The notes below the pieces were generated by a model. It made no database searches. It was given only the letters and a program-made list of their open reading frames with translations, and had not been told where the DNA came from. A stretch of DNA of 64,000 nt from Streptomyces sp. P3 (lineage in GTDB: Bacteria; Actinomycetota; Actinomycetes; Streptomycetales; Streptomycetaceae): the NCBI GenBank assembly GCA_016893485.2, contig JAFEKX020000001.1, positions 7,457,501 to 7,521,500 of the forward strand, given 5' to 3'. The translations under genes were made by a program, and so were the position numbers. Position 1 is the stretch's first letter, and the number at the start of each line of letters is the position of its first letter. Positions 48,968 to 58,765 of the stretch are shown here, piece after piece.

Positions 48968-50100
48968 TTGATACGGATAGATTCAGTCACCAAGCGGTAC
49001 CCGGACGGCACGGTGGCGGTCGACCAACTGTCCTTGGACATACCGGACCGCGCGATCACCGTCCTCGTCGGCCCCTCGGGCTGCGGCAAGACGACCACCC
49101 TGCGCATGATCAACCGGATGATCGACCCCAGCGAGGGCACGATCTCCCTGGACGGCGCGGACATCACCAAGCAGCCGGTCAACACGCTGCGCCGGTCGAT
49201 GGGGTACGTCATCCAGAACGCCGGACTCTTCCAGCACCGCACGATCGTCGACAACATAGCGACGGTGCCCCCGCATGCTCGGCTGGGGCAAGGAGAAGGC
49301 CAGGGCGCGGGCCACCGAACTCATGGAGCGGGTGGGCCTCGACGCCGCCCTCGCCAAGCGGTACCCGTACCAGCTCTCTGGCGGTCAGCAGCAGCGCGTC
49401 GGCGTCGCCCGCGCCCTTGCCGCCGACCCGCCCGTCCTCCTCATGGACGAGCCCTTCTCGGCCGTCGACCCCGTGGTCCGCAAGGGGCTGCAGGACGAAC
49501 TCCTGCGCCTCCAGGACGAGTTGGGCAAGACGATCGTCTTCGTCACCCATGACATCGACGAGGCGATCAAGCTCGGCACGATGGTCGCGGTCCTGCGCAC
49601 CGGCGGCAAACTGGCCCAGTTCGCCCCGCCCGCCGAGCTGCTCTCCGACCCGGCGGACGCCTTCGTCGAGGACTTCCTCGGCACCGACCGCGGCATCCGC
49701 CGCCTCTCCTTCTTCTCCTCGGCCGGCCTCGACCTCAAGACCTCCCCGATCGTCGCCGTCGACTCCACCCCCGAGCAGATCGCCGAACGCACCACCCCCG
49801 ACGCGCCCTACCTCCTCGTCACCGACCTGGACGGCAGGCCGCTCGGCTGGAGCGAACCCGGCACCCTCGTCGCGGGCCAGATCGACACCGCCCAACTCCT
49901 CGCCCACGGCCGCCCGTTCGAGGCCGGCAAGGACTCGCTGCGGGCCGCGCTGGACGGGGGCGGTGCTGTCGCCGACCGGATGGGCGGTCGGCGTCGACGG
50001 GACCGGTCGCGTGGTCGGGGTCGTGTCGCAGGGCGCGGTGGGCGAGGCGATCCGGAAGGCGCACGCGGCGGGGCGCAGCGGCGCGAAGGTCGCCGGATGA
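48968..50100 (+). CDS. Osmoprotectant (glycine betaine/choline) ABC transporter ATPase
   Basis: About 377 residues, OpuCA/ProV type. TTG start at 48968, IRIDSVTKRYPDGTVAVDQL; Walker A VGPSGCGKTTTLRMIN, Q loop, signature YQLSGGQQQRVGVARAL, Walker B VLLMDEPFSAVDP, H loop FVTHDIDEA. The C-terminal 120 residues contain a CBS-like regulatory module (SPIVAVDSTPEQIAERTTPDAPYLLV), as in ionic-strength-sensing OpuA/OpuC ATPases. Frame changes near 49268 (TGCCCCCGC) and near 49965 (GACGGGGGCGG). The stop overlaps the permease start (ATGA). The downstream operon contains two permeases but not the binding protein. Confidence 0.85.
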
Positions 50101-50807
50101 ACGACTGGTTCCGCATCCCCAGCGACCTCCAGAACACCTACCTCGGTCTGATCGGGCTGCATCTGCGCGAGGCCGTCATCCCGGTCCTCGTCGGACTGGT
50201 GGTCGCGCTGCCCATCGCCCAACTCTGCGTGCGGCTGCGCTGGTTGTACCCGCCGGTGCTGTGGGTGACGACCGTGCTCTACGCGATCCCCTCGCTGGCC
50301 TTCTTCGTCGTCCTCATCGACTACACCGGCCAGACCGAGACCACCGTGATGATCCCGCTCGGCGTCTACAGCCTGGTGGTGTTCGTCCCGGCGATCGTGG
50401 ACGGCGTCCGCTCGGTGCCCCAGGAGACCCTGGACGCGGCCACCGCGATGGGCCTCGGTCCGGTACGCCGGTATCTCCAGGTGCAGTTGCCCATCGCCGT
50501 GCCCGCGATCATCGCCGGACTGCGGGTGGCGACCGTGTCCAGCATCTCCCTCGTCAGCGTCGGCATGCTGATCGGCAACCAGGGCGCCCTCGGCAACCTG
50601 CTCAACGACGGTCAGATCTACCACCAGCCACGCCTGATCTGGCTCTCCGTGATCACCACGGCCGTCCTCGCCATCGTCGTGGACGCCGCCTTGGTCGCCG
50701 TACGCCTGCTCCTCACGCCCTGGATGCCCCGCGGCACCCGCAGGGCCCGTACCGCCGAGGACCGGCCCGAACCGGCCGAGCCCGCACTGGAGGACGCAGT
50801 CCGGTGA
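50097..50807 (+). CDS. Osmoprotectant ABC transporter permease 1
   Basis: 236 residues, intact, five to six TM helices (HLREAVIPVLVGLVVALPIA, LWVTTVLYAIPSLAFFVVL, IYHQPRLIWLSVITTAVLAI). The EAA-type cytoplasmic loop DAATAMGLGPVRRYLQVQLP is diagnostic of binding-protein-dependent permeases of the OpuCB/OpuCD type. ATG 50097 overlaps the ATPase stop and the next permease starts inside its stop codon, so all three are translationally coupled. Confidence 0.9.
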   Translation: MNDWFRIPSDLQNTYLGLIGLHLREAVIPVLVGLVVALPIAQLCVRLRWLYPPVLWVTTVLYAIPSLAFFVVLIDYTGQTETTVMIPLGVYSLVVFVPAIVDGVRSVPQETLDAATAMGLGPVRRYLQVQLPIAVPAIIAGLRVATVSSISLVSVGMLIGNQGALGNLLNDGQIYHQPRLIWLSVITTAVLAIVVDAALVAVRLLLTPWMPRGTRRARTAEDRPEPAEPALEDAVR

Positions 50808-51472
50808 ACGTACTCCACTTCATCAACGCCTTCTTCAGCGACAGCAGCCACTGGCACGGCTACGACGGCATCCCGACCCGGCTGCGCGAACACGTCCAGT
50901 ACTCGCTGATCGCGCTCGCCATCGCCGCCGCCATCGGGCTGCCCGTCGGCCTGGTGACCGGCCACACCGGGCGGGGCGGCAACACCCTCGCGCTCATCGC
51001 CACCGCCGCCCGCGCCCTGCCCAGCTTCGGGCTGCTGGTGCTGATGTTCGTGCTGATCGGCTTCGGCCTGGTCCCGGTGATGATCCCGCTGGTCGTCCTC
51101 GCCGTACCGCCGATCCTCGTCACCACGTACGAGGCGATGCGCTCCGTGGACCCGTCCCCGGTCGACGCGGCCCGCGGCATGGGCATGAACGAGGCGAACA
51201 TCCTCGTCCAGGTGGAACTCCCGGTCGCCCTCCCGCTGATCCTCAGCGGCCTGCGCTCGGCCGCCATCCAGATCGTCTCCACGGCCACCATCGCGGCCTA
51301 CGTCAGCCTCGGCGGCCTCGGCCGCTACATCATCGACGGCCTCTACCAGAAGAACTACGAGAAGGTCGTCGGCGGCGCGACCCTCGTCGCCGGCATGGCC
51401 CTGGTGACCCTGGGCCTGTTCTGGGGCATCGCACGGCTCGCGGTGTCACCTGGGGTCCGCAGGAGCAACTGA
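50804..51472 (+). CDS. Osmoprotectant ABC transporter permease 2
   Basis: 222 residues, intact. TM helices YSLIALAIAAAIGLPVGLVT, LPSFGLLVLMFVLIGFGLV and ATLVAGMALVTLGLFWGIA; EAA loop DAARGMGMNEANILVQVELP. It pairs with permease 1 to form the heterodimeric OpuC-type channel. GTG 50804 overlaps the previous stop. A large perfect hairpin follows at 51491-51527, so transcription probably ends here before the conservon. Confidence 0.9.
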   Translation: MNVLHFINAFFSDSSHWHGYDGIPTRLREHVQYSLIALAIAAAIGLPVGLVTGHTGRGGNTLALIATAARALPSFGLLVLMFVLIGFGLVPVMIPLVVLAVPPILVTTYEAMRSVDPSPVDAARGMGMNEANILVQVELPVALPLILSGLRSAAIQIVSTATIAAYVSLGGLGRYIIDGLYQKNYEKVVGGATLVAGMALVTLGLFWGIARLAVSPGVRRSN

Positions 51473-51490
51473 ACACCCCTGTAAGTAAAG

Positions 51491-51527
51491 GGAGATGGGG
51501 AGGGTCACGGTGACCCTCCCCATCTCC
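51491..51527. terminator. Large bidirectional terminator hairpin
   Basis: GGAGATGGGGAGGGTCAC (51491-51508) and GTGACCCTCCCCATCTCC (51510-51527) are perfect 18-bp arms in the 68-bp convergent gap between permease 2 and cvnD. It separates the transporter operon from the oppositely oriented conservon. Confidence 0.92.
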
Positions 51528-51540
51528 CCTTCTGTCGCCG

Positions 51541-52140
51541 TCAGTTCTGCGTGCGCGCCAGCGCCAGTTCCAGCACGACCAGCAACGCGTCCCGCACCGA
51601 GCCGCGTTCACGGGCGTCGAAGGCCAGGACCGGGACGCGTTCGTTGACGTCCAGGGCCCAGCGGACCTCGTCGAGGGAGTGCTCGATCTTGCCGTCGAAG
51701 GCGTTCAGGGCGACCGCGAACGGGATCTGCCGGTGCTCGAAGTAGTCCACGGCCGCATAACAGTCGTCGAGCCTGCGGGTGTCGACGATGACGAGACCGC
51801 CGACCGCGCCCTCCACGATGTCGTCCCACATGAAGCCGAACCGGTCCTGCCCGGGCGTACCGAACAGATACAGCTTCAGCGTCGGGTCGATGGTGATGCA
51901 GCCGAAGTCCATCGCGACCGTGGTGGTGGTCTTGCGCGGGGTGTGGGACAGGTCGTCCACGCCCGCCGCGACCTCGGTGATGGCGGCCTCGGTGGTCAGC
52001 GGCTCGATCTCGGAGATCGCGCCCACAGTGGTGGTCTTGCCCACGCCGAAGCCGCCCGCGACGACCATCTTGACCGGCAGCGGCGGTCGTACGACGGTCT
52101 GTGCAGCCGCACCGCGGGCGACCGGTTCAGTCGGTGTCAC
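51541..52140 (-). CDS. cvnD: Conservon CvnD: ATP/GTP-binding Ras-like protein
   Basis: 199 residues from GTG 52140. MVVAGGFGVGKTTTVGAISEIEPL (P-loop), the switch region TTTTVAMDFG, LYLFGTPGQDRFGFMWDDIV and VALNAFDGK are typical of the MglA/Ras-like GTPases of Streptomyces conservons. With CvnB (roadblock, GTPase-activating type) and CvnA it forms a membrane-associated signalling complex. In the sequence as given, cvnC reads straight into this gene without a stop; the GTGA at 52137-52140 marks the natural boundary. Confidence 0.88.
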   Translation of the reverse strand: MTPTEPVARGAAAQTVVRPPLPVKMVVAGGFGVGKTTTVGAISEIEPLTTEAAITEVAAGVDDLSHTPRKTTTTVAMDFGCITIDPTLKLYLFGTPGQDRFGFMWDDIVEGAVGGLVIVDTRRLDDCYAAVDYFEHRQIPFAVALNAFDGKIEHSLDEVRWALDVNERVPVLAFDARERGSVRDALLVVLELALARTQN

Positions 52141-52580
52141 GGAGTACTCCCGGGAGTTGGGGATGGCGCGGAGGCCATCGATGACCCTTCGCAGGACGGT
52201 TGCGTCATGGATGATGTCGGAGTTGGGCACGTGCACCGTCAACTGCCCGGCGGCACGCAGGTCCTCGGCGAGGACCCGCACCACGTTCAGGTGCAGCCGC
52301 AGCCGGGCCGCGATCTCCGCGAGGGACTGCGGCTGCCGGCAGGCGGCGACGATGTCGTGCTGCTCGAAGGAGAGCCGGTCGAGCACCTCAAGACCCGCGG
52401 CCGTGGCCACCACCTGGGTCTCGACCGGGATCGGCCGCCCGGAGTCGGCCGCTCCGGCGCCCGCCACCCGGCCGGCGGTGACCAGGAACGGCCGTACGGC
52501 GGAAGGCGTGCGCACCGGATCGCGACCCGGGGTGTGGCCCCGTCCGCGCCGGCACCGCTCGGAGTGCGGCCGTCGGGCAT
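52137..52580 (-). CDS. cvnC: Conservon CvnC: DUF742 protein
   Basis: About 147 residues. Start ATG 52580 (MPDGRTPSGAG), then VRPFLVTAGRVA, LSFEQHDIVAACRQPQSLAE and VRVLAEDLRAAGQLTVHVP, the DUF742 winged-helix-like pattern. Function in conservons is unclear. A frame change is needed near 52540 (CCGGGGTGTGG). A further one-base shift near 52170 would put its stop at the GTGA overlap with cvnD; as given it is fused in frame to CvnD. The intergenic gap to cvnB carries a GACCGGTC pair. Confidence 0.82.
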
Positions 52581-52616
52581 GAGTGGCTGTTCCTCTCTCG
52601 ACCGGTCGGGGACCGG

Positions 52617-53093
52617 TCACCGAGCCGAAGCGGCGCCGACGCTGTTCTTCAGCTGGAGCACCAGCTGCGGGTTGAGCGCGGAACCGGCACGGTTGGCGAA
52701 CAGCGTCATCTCGTAGGCGATGTTGCCGAGCTTGGCCTCCTTGTCGGCGACGACGCCGAGGACGGCGCCGCTCCCGATCGCGGAGACGAGGACGTGACCG
52801 CCCTCCAGGTCGATGATGACCTTGTTCAGGCCGCCCAGACCGTAGTTGCCGGAGGCCCCGGCGGCCAGGCTGGTGATGCCCGAGACGATGGCCGCGAGCC
52901 GCTCCGAGTGGGCGCGCTCACGCAGTTCGGCCACGGCGATCAGCAGACCGTCGGAAGACACCGCGATGGCGTCGACGACACCCGCGGTCTCCGTCGCGAA
53001 ACGGTTGAGCAGCCAGTTGAAATCGGCCGCGGCTGCCTGCAGATCGGCCGGCGTGGTGCCTCCCGTGGGAGTTTCACCTGTCGACGTACTCAC
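52617..53093 (-). CDS. cvnB: Conservon CvnB: roadblock/LC7 protein
   Basis: 158 residues, intact, GTG 53093 overlapping the cvnA stop. DFNWLLNRFATETAGVVDAI, SSDGLLIAVAELRERAHSER, GGHVLVSAIGSGAVLGVVAD and FANRAGSALNPQL form the roadblock/LC7 fold. MglB-like roadblock proteins bind and regulate the partner GTPase (CvnD). The N-terminal 17 residues are Thr/Gly-rich and disordered. Confidence 0.9.
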   Translation of the reverse strand: MSTSTGETPTGGTTPADLQAAAADFNWLLNRFATETAGVVDAIAVSSDGLLIAVAELRERAHSERLAAIVSGITSLAAGASGNYGLGGLNKVIIDLEGGHVLVSAIGSGAVLGVVADKEAKLGNIAYEMTLFANRAGSALNPQLVLQLKNSVGAASAR

Positions 53094-55591
53094 TGCTCCG
53101 CTCCTTTCGGGAGGTGGTTCCGGTCGTGCGGGTGGTCCCCGTCCGGCGCGCGCAGGCCCGTGAGGGTGTCGCTGTCGCGATGCGCTTGCTCCACGGCGGC
53201 CTCGAACTCCTCGAGGGCCGAGCGGACGGCGTCCGCGTCGGCGGGCCGTGGGGCCTGCCGGGCGGTTTGCTGGGCGGCGTCGTCGGCGCCCGTACGAAGG
53301 GTGGCCCCCGGACCCGCCGCCGCAGCGGACGGGAGCCGCCGGGCGCGCTGTCGGGACCGTCGGCGGACTCGTCCACCGGGGCGTGCGGGGAGCCGGTTCC
53401 GCCACGGCGCCGGCCTGGACCGTGTCGTAGCGGGAGACCCGGCGGGGCAGCGGGGCGGGCTCGTCGGCGCGCATGTGCTCCTGGGCGACCGGCTCGGGCG
53501 TGCTCAGGGTGATCGCCGGGCGGGGCCCGGAGTCCGAGGTGGCCCAGGACGGTGCCGGGCGGTGGTCGTGGTTCGCGACGGGGGCGGGCTCAACGGGCGC
53601 GGGTGGGGGAGTTGATCCCGCCCCGGACCCCAACTCGGGTAGCCACCGCCTGCCGCGCCGGTGGAGGCCAGCGCGCTCATGCGCAGCAGCAGCGTCGCCG
53701 GGATCGTGATCTCGGCCGTCACGCCACCGCCCGGGGTGCGGGCGAGCGTGACGTCGATGTCCCAGCGGCGGGCGAGCGTACCGACCACGAACAGGCCCAG
53801 CACCTTCGTCGGCACCAGGTCGAGACGCTCACGGCGGATCAGCCGCGCGTTCTCCTCGGCGATCCGCTCGGCGCTCATCCCGAGACCGTGGTCGGCGACC
53901 ACGATCAGCGCGTCGTCGCCGTCGGTCCGTACGACCACCTCGACGGGGCTGCCCGCGGGCGAGAACGAGACCGCGTTCTCCAGGAGTTCGGCCACCATCA
54001 GCGTGAGGTCGCCGATGATGTCGGGCTCCACCATGACCTCGGTGTCGGCCCGCAGACCCACCCGCTGGAAGCCCTCGATCTGGCCGAGCGCGGCCCGTAC
54101 GACGTTCGTGAGTTCGGTGGGTCCGCCGTCCAGCACGGTCTCGCGGATGCCGGCGAGCAGCATCAGGCTGTCCGCGTTGCGGCGCAGGCGGACGGCGATG
54201 TGGTCGATGGAGTACAGCCGCTCAAGGAGCGCCGGGTCGGTCTCGCCGCGCTCCACCGCGTCGATCAGCGCGAGTTGACGGGTCGTCAGGTTGCTGACGC
54301 GGCGGCCGACGTTGCCGAACATCTCGGCGACGTTGCGGCGGCTGACCACCTGGCGGGCCAGCAGCGCGGCGGCCGTGGTCTGCACATGGTTGAAGGCCGC
54401 GGCGAGGTCGCCGATCTCGTCCTTCGCGGTGACCGGCATGTCCCGCAGCAGCGGCGGTCCGTCGTCCTCGGCGTCGTCGTCGGCGACGCGGGCCAGCTCA
54501 CGGCCCGCGACCTCGGCGACCTGCTTGGCGGCGCCGGTGAGGGCCTGTACCGGGCGGACCACCGAGCGGCGTACGACCACCACGAAGAAGAGCCACAGCG
54601 CGAAGCCGATCAGCGCGAGGTTCAGCAGCAGTCCGGCGCGCCAGGACGCGGAGCTGGAGGCGCTGTCGGCGCGGCTCGCGATCTGGCCGATCATCGAGTT
54701 GGTGATCTTCAGCCGGCTCGCGGCCTGCTGCGGGTAGGCGGGGTAGTCGCTCATGGCGTCCGCGAAGGCCTTGCGGACGGCGCCCGGTGTCGACGCCTGG
54801 AGCCCGCTGGGGTCGACCTGCAGCTCGGCGTAGGCCTCGGCGATCAGTCGCTGCGCCGGGGTGTGCTCGATGCCGGAGAGCTGGTCGGCCTGGTCCTCGG
54901 TGGCGAACCGGGCGAACCTGGCCGCCTGGTAGGTGTAGAGGTCGTAGGAGCCGACCGCGTTGGTGAACTCGATCAGCGCGTTGCTGTCACCGGTCGTCGC
55001 CGAGAACACGCTGGTCTCGAACGAGCTGTGGGCGGCGTCGGCCCGCAGCACGGAGTCCAGCAGGTTGCCGGTGAAGGTGGTGGAGAGGTTCGCGTTGTGC
55101 TCGAGGTCGAGGCCGTCGATCAGGCTGTCGGAGGCGCTGGTGTACGCCGGGTCGATGTTGTCGGCGGGCAGATAGCTCTGCTCGACGGTGTCGCGCAGGG
55201 TCTCCAGGCCGTTGATCTCCCGCAGCGCCTGGGCCTCGTTGTCCGGGAGCCGGTCGCCGAAGGTGTCGCGCACCTTCTCGACCTGGGCGTCCACGGCCTT
55301 CTGGGCCGATCGGTAGGCGCTCTGCGAGGGGGTGCCGCCGTCGTTGGTGGCCTCGAAGCGCACGGAGAGCAGGATGGCCTGCTGATGCTCCGCCTCCACG
55401 AGGTTCACCAGCTTGGCGACCTGCCCGCTGTCGCGGACCAGCTGCGCCGCGTCGCTCGCATCCATCGACTGCCCGATCTCATCGGCGATGAGATACGCCA
55501 GCAGCGCCGCGACCACCGCGAGCGGCACGCCGACCAGCAGATTGAGCTTGCGCCTGAAGGGCCAACGGTCTGCGAAGCCCCGTATGGACAC
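53090..55591 (-). CDS. cvnA: Conservon CvnA: nitrate/nitrite-sensing-domain histidine kinase-like protein
   Basis: About 835 residues. TM1 KLNLLVGVPLAVVAALLAYL, an extracytoplasmic NIT-type helical sensor of about 300 residues, TM2 LALIGFALWLFFVVVVRR, HAMP, then a helical dimer region without canonical HisKA and an HATPase domain (MVAELLENAVSFSPAGSP, VVADHGLGMS). The C-terminal 200 residues are Pro-rich and end SALEEFEAAVEQAHRDSDTL ... KGAEQ. Frame changes near 53606 (GGTGGGGGAG) and near 53300. GTG 55591 with AAAGGAGG upstream. Signals through CvnB-CvnD rather than a response regulator, as in other conservons. Confidence 0.88.
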
Positions 55592-55954
55592 CAGGCCTCC
55601 TTTGTGGGGTGTTGTCACGGTACGCGCAGCGACGCGTGTGACTGTTTTTGATCGAAGCGGCCCCCGCACACCGCTGTGACCGACGCCAACTCCGGGAGAC
55701 TACCGCCTCTTCGGACGATCAAGTGCGTCGCCCTACGTCAAGAATCAATTACAAAGCGCCCGCGTTCGTGACCGGTCTGTTTACGTTGCCTTCACAATTG
55801 GGCACTCATTGAGGCCAATCGGTGACCAGACTTCTCTTGACTGACCAAGAACCGGCTGGATTGGATCAGCGGAGTGCGGTGTTCACGCCCCGCGCGTGGA
55901 CGCCACAGCCATGCCTGCACGCCTGTGCCAACATCCGAGCCCGGAACGGGAATT
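55592..55954. promoter_or_regulatory. Divergent promoter region of cvnA and the osmoprotectant-binding protein gene
   Basis: 363 bp without a gene, including an AT-rich core (about 55725-55815) and GACCGGTC at 55771-55778. Both promoters must lie here. I see no convincing open frame and no terminator. Confidence 0.55.
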
Positions 55955-56918
55955 GTGACTTCTAAAGCGAAGAACAGCTGGTCCAGTACTAGGTACCCCG
56001 GCGCGGCCGCCATCGCGCTCGCCGCGACGGCTGCGCTGGTCACGGGATGTGGTTCGTCCTCCGACAGCAAGTCCTCCGATCCGCTCTCGGACAGCAAGGC
56101 GAGCGGCGACACCGTCGTCGTCGGCTCGAACAACTTCGCCGAGAGCATCCTGATCGCCGACATCTACGGCGAAGCCCCTCAAGGCCAAGGGCGTCAAGGT
56201 CACTTACAAGCCGAACATCGGCAGCCGTGAGACGACCTACGGTCTGCTCAAGAACGGTTCCATCACGGTGCTGCCCGAGTACAACGGCGCGCTGCTGGCC
56301 TACCTGGACGCCAAGGCCACCCCGACGACGGAGGCCGCCACGACGGCGGCGATCAACGCCAAGCTCGACTCCAAGCTGTCGCTCCTGGACCCGTCGCCGG
56401 CGCAGGACAAGGACTCGGTCACGATCAACGCCGAGACCGCGAAGAAGTACCACCTCACGTCGAGCTCCAGCATCGGTGACCTCAAGGACATCGCGAAGGA
56501 CCTGGTCATCGGCGCCTCGCCGGAGTTCCAGACCCGGCAGCAGGGCCTGGTCGGCCTGAAGTCGGTCTACGGCCTGGAGTTCAAGTCCTTCAAGGCGCTG
56601 GACGCGGGCGGCCCGCTGACCGCCGCCGCGCTGAAGAAGAACACCGTCCAGGCGGCGGACCTCTTCACCACGGACCCGACCATCGTCAAGGAGAAGCACG
56701 TCACGCTCCAGGACCCGAAGAACCTCTTCGGCTTCGAGAACGTGCAGCCCCTCGTCTACAAGAGCGGCCTCTCCTCGGCCGGCGTCGCCGCCCTCAACGC
56801 GGTCTCCGCCAAGCTCGACACGGCGACCCTGCTGGACCTCGACACCCAGGTCCAGTCGCAGAACAAGGACCCGCTGGACGTGGCGAAGGCCTGGCTGAAG
56901 ACGGCCGGCCTGGACTAG
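55955..56918 (+). CDS. Osmoprotectant-binding lipoprotein (OpuCC/OpuAC type)
   Basis: About 321 residues. Lipoprotein signal with lipobox ALVTGCGSS, Ser/Asp-rich tether, then VVVGSNNFAESILIADIYG, VTYKPNIGSRETTYGLL and ITVLPEYNGALLAYLD, diagnostic of betaine/choline/carnitine-binding proteins. C-terminal PLVYKSGLSSAGVAALNAVS. GTG 55955. The frame changes near 56172-56178 (GAAGCCCCTC), consistent with two missing C. It belongs functionally with the ATPase and permeases at 48968-51472, from which the conservon separates it. A terminator hairpin follows at 56932-56969. Confidence 0.88.
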
Positions 56919-56931
56919 GACTGCTCCGGCC

Positions 56932-56969
56932 GACGCGGGTGCCTCCGTTCTCCGGGAGGCACCCGCGTC
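56932..56969. terminator. Terminator hairpin after the binding-protein gene
   Basis: GACGCGGGTGCCTCC and GGAGGCACCCGCGTC are perfect 15-bp arms around GTTCTCCG, 13 bp after the stop; it also lies 27 bp beyond the 3' end of the convergent glycoside hydrolase gene. Confidence 0.9.
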
Positions 56970-56996
56970 GTGCTGCGCTGATCCGGCGACCGGCCC

Positions 56997-58392
56997 TCAG
57001 TATCCGACGCGGAAGGTCGCGTCCTGCCGGTCCGTCGTCGTCGAGACCGGGTCGATGCGCAGGACGTAGTTCGAGTGCCGGATGTAGCGGGTCGGGTTGT
57101 TGTACGACCGGAACGACGCCCAGGTCGAGTCCGCGAGTCCGGCCGTCCGGTAGAACGTGGCGTCCCCGGCGAACGTCGACGTGCCGTCGTTCACGTCGAG
57201 TTGGAGCGCGTAGTCGTAGTGCCGCAGATAGCGGGTCGGGTAGTTCACCGACTGGAAGGACACCCCGGCCGGGTCGGCGAGGCCCGGCACCAGCGTCCAC
57301 TGCGAGTCGGTGTACGGGTCGAAGGCGTACTCGTCGATCCGCCCGACGAAGTTCGCGTGACGGACGTAACGGGCCGGATAGTTGTAGGACTTGAGCCGGT
57401 TCCAGGCCGGAGTGCCCCACTTCGCAAGGAGGTTGGTGTACTCGGCGCCGGTGATCGGCTGGATGCCGCAGTGCTTGAGTTGAGCGGCTGCGTGTAGAGC
57501 TTCTGGTCGACGGCGGTCCAGGTGCCGGCCGCGAGGCTGCTGGTCTGCCAGGCGTAGAAGACGCCGTTCGGATCCCAGGTGTCACCCCAGAGGTACCAAA
57601 CGCCGTTCGAGGCAAGGGACTTGACCAACTCCGGTGCCTCGGTGCCGTTGTGCGAGACCGCTGTGCTGAACTCCGTGAAGCTGCCCGGGTCCAGTGACGT
57701 GGACCTCGCGCCGACCAGCGTCGAATTCTTCTTGAAGTAGAGGTAGTTGACCCCGTTCACGCCCACGGCGATGTCACCGTCGATGACGTCGTACCCGGGG
57801 TCGAAGAACACCTGCGGCTCACCGGCGGTCACGAAGTCGCTGGTGTAGTTGACCATGATGACGTTGTGGCCGCTGTCGTTGACGGCCGAGTAGATCACGC
57901 CGTACTGCCCGCGCCCCGCGTCCCAGAAGGACTCCGGCGCCCAGGCGTGCGTGTTCAGGTCATGCAGCTTCATCCGCCGGTAGCCGGTGAAGGCGCGCAG
58001 GTCGGTGGAGTCCCAGACGTGGATGTACTGGCTGACGTACGACCAGTCGGTGCCGTTGAGGTCCGTGGCGAGGACGACGAACGTGCCGTCCTGCTTGCGC
58101 AGGATGAAGGGGTCGCGCAGGCCGAGGGAGCCTGCCGTGGGGGTGGCGACGGGGGCGTTCTGGTTGAGCGGGGTCCACTCCAGCCCGTCGGGACTGACGG
58201 CCAGGTGCAGACCGTAGTTGGCGCCCAGGAACGTCGGCGACTCGGTGAAGTAGCACATGACGTAAGCCGAGTTGGCGGCCGCGTGGGCGCTGCCCGCGCC
58301 GAGCGTGAGCGCGCCGGTGGCCGCGAGGGGGACGGTCGCGGCCATGCCGAGGAACAGGCGGCGGGACGGGTGGGGAGCGGAGGGACGGCCAT
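56997..58392 (-). CDS. Secreted GH43-like glycosidase with AbfB arabinose-binding domain
   Basis: About 465 residues. N-terminus with a twin-arginine signal (HPSRRLFLGMAATVPLAA ... SAHAA). The catalytic part is a five-bladed-propeller type: YFTESPTFLGANYGLHLAVS, LGLRDPFILRKQDGTFVVLA, WAPESFWDAGRGQYGVIYSA. The C-terminal 140 residues are an AbfB beta-trefoil with repeats RYVRHANFVGRIDEY, RYLRHYDYALQLD and RYIRHSNYVLRIDP, which bind arabinofuranosyl side chains. It probably removes or binds arabinose decorations on plant polysaccharide. Frame changes near 58372 (minus-strand CTCCCCACC, in the signal peptide) and near 57480. Confidence 0.82.
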
Positions 58393-58765
58393 GTGTTCTC
58401 CAGGGGGTACGTGCGGCCCGATAGTCCTGCGTGGCTATATCTGTCCGACGTGTCGAACGTGGTTCGGCAAGCCGATCAGAAGGTAAGGAGGGGGCGCGTG
58501 CACGTCAATCACACGGTCGGGCTTGGCCGATTCCCGTCGTTCACGTAGGCGTGCGCTGAGTGCCTGCTGTGTGGATCGGGGTGCGGAGGTGGTGCGGATC
58601 AGTACGGATGAGGGTGTGGGTCGGCGTGCGGCCCGGCGTGGGACCAGCGTGGGGATCAGCGCCTCCTGCACCTCACCCGCCCGCGACCCCGCACCTCGCA
58701 CACCTACGCTCCCTGCACCTCGCACACCTACCCTCCCTGCACCTCACGCCCGTTCTCCCGGGCCC
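58393..58765. repeat. Intergenic stretch with a 24-bp tandem repeat
   Basis: 373 bp between the glycosidase start and the ROK gene stop. It contains two 24-bp copies (58691-58714, 58715-58738, GCACCTCGCACACCTAC[GC]CTCCCT) and a partial third copy to 58746. The region near 58430-58470 is AT-richer and probably holds the glycosidase promoter. No credible gene was found. Confidence 0.65.

Noticed and set aside
53552..55651. Plus-strand open frame of about 700 codons across cvnA
   Set aside because: Antisense shadow; the minus strand shows TM, HAMP and HATPase features in order and overlaps cvnB properly.
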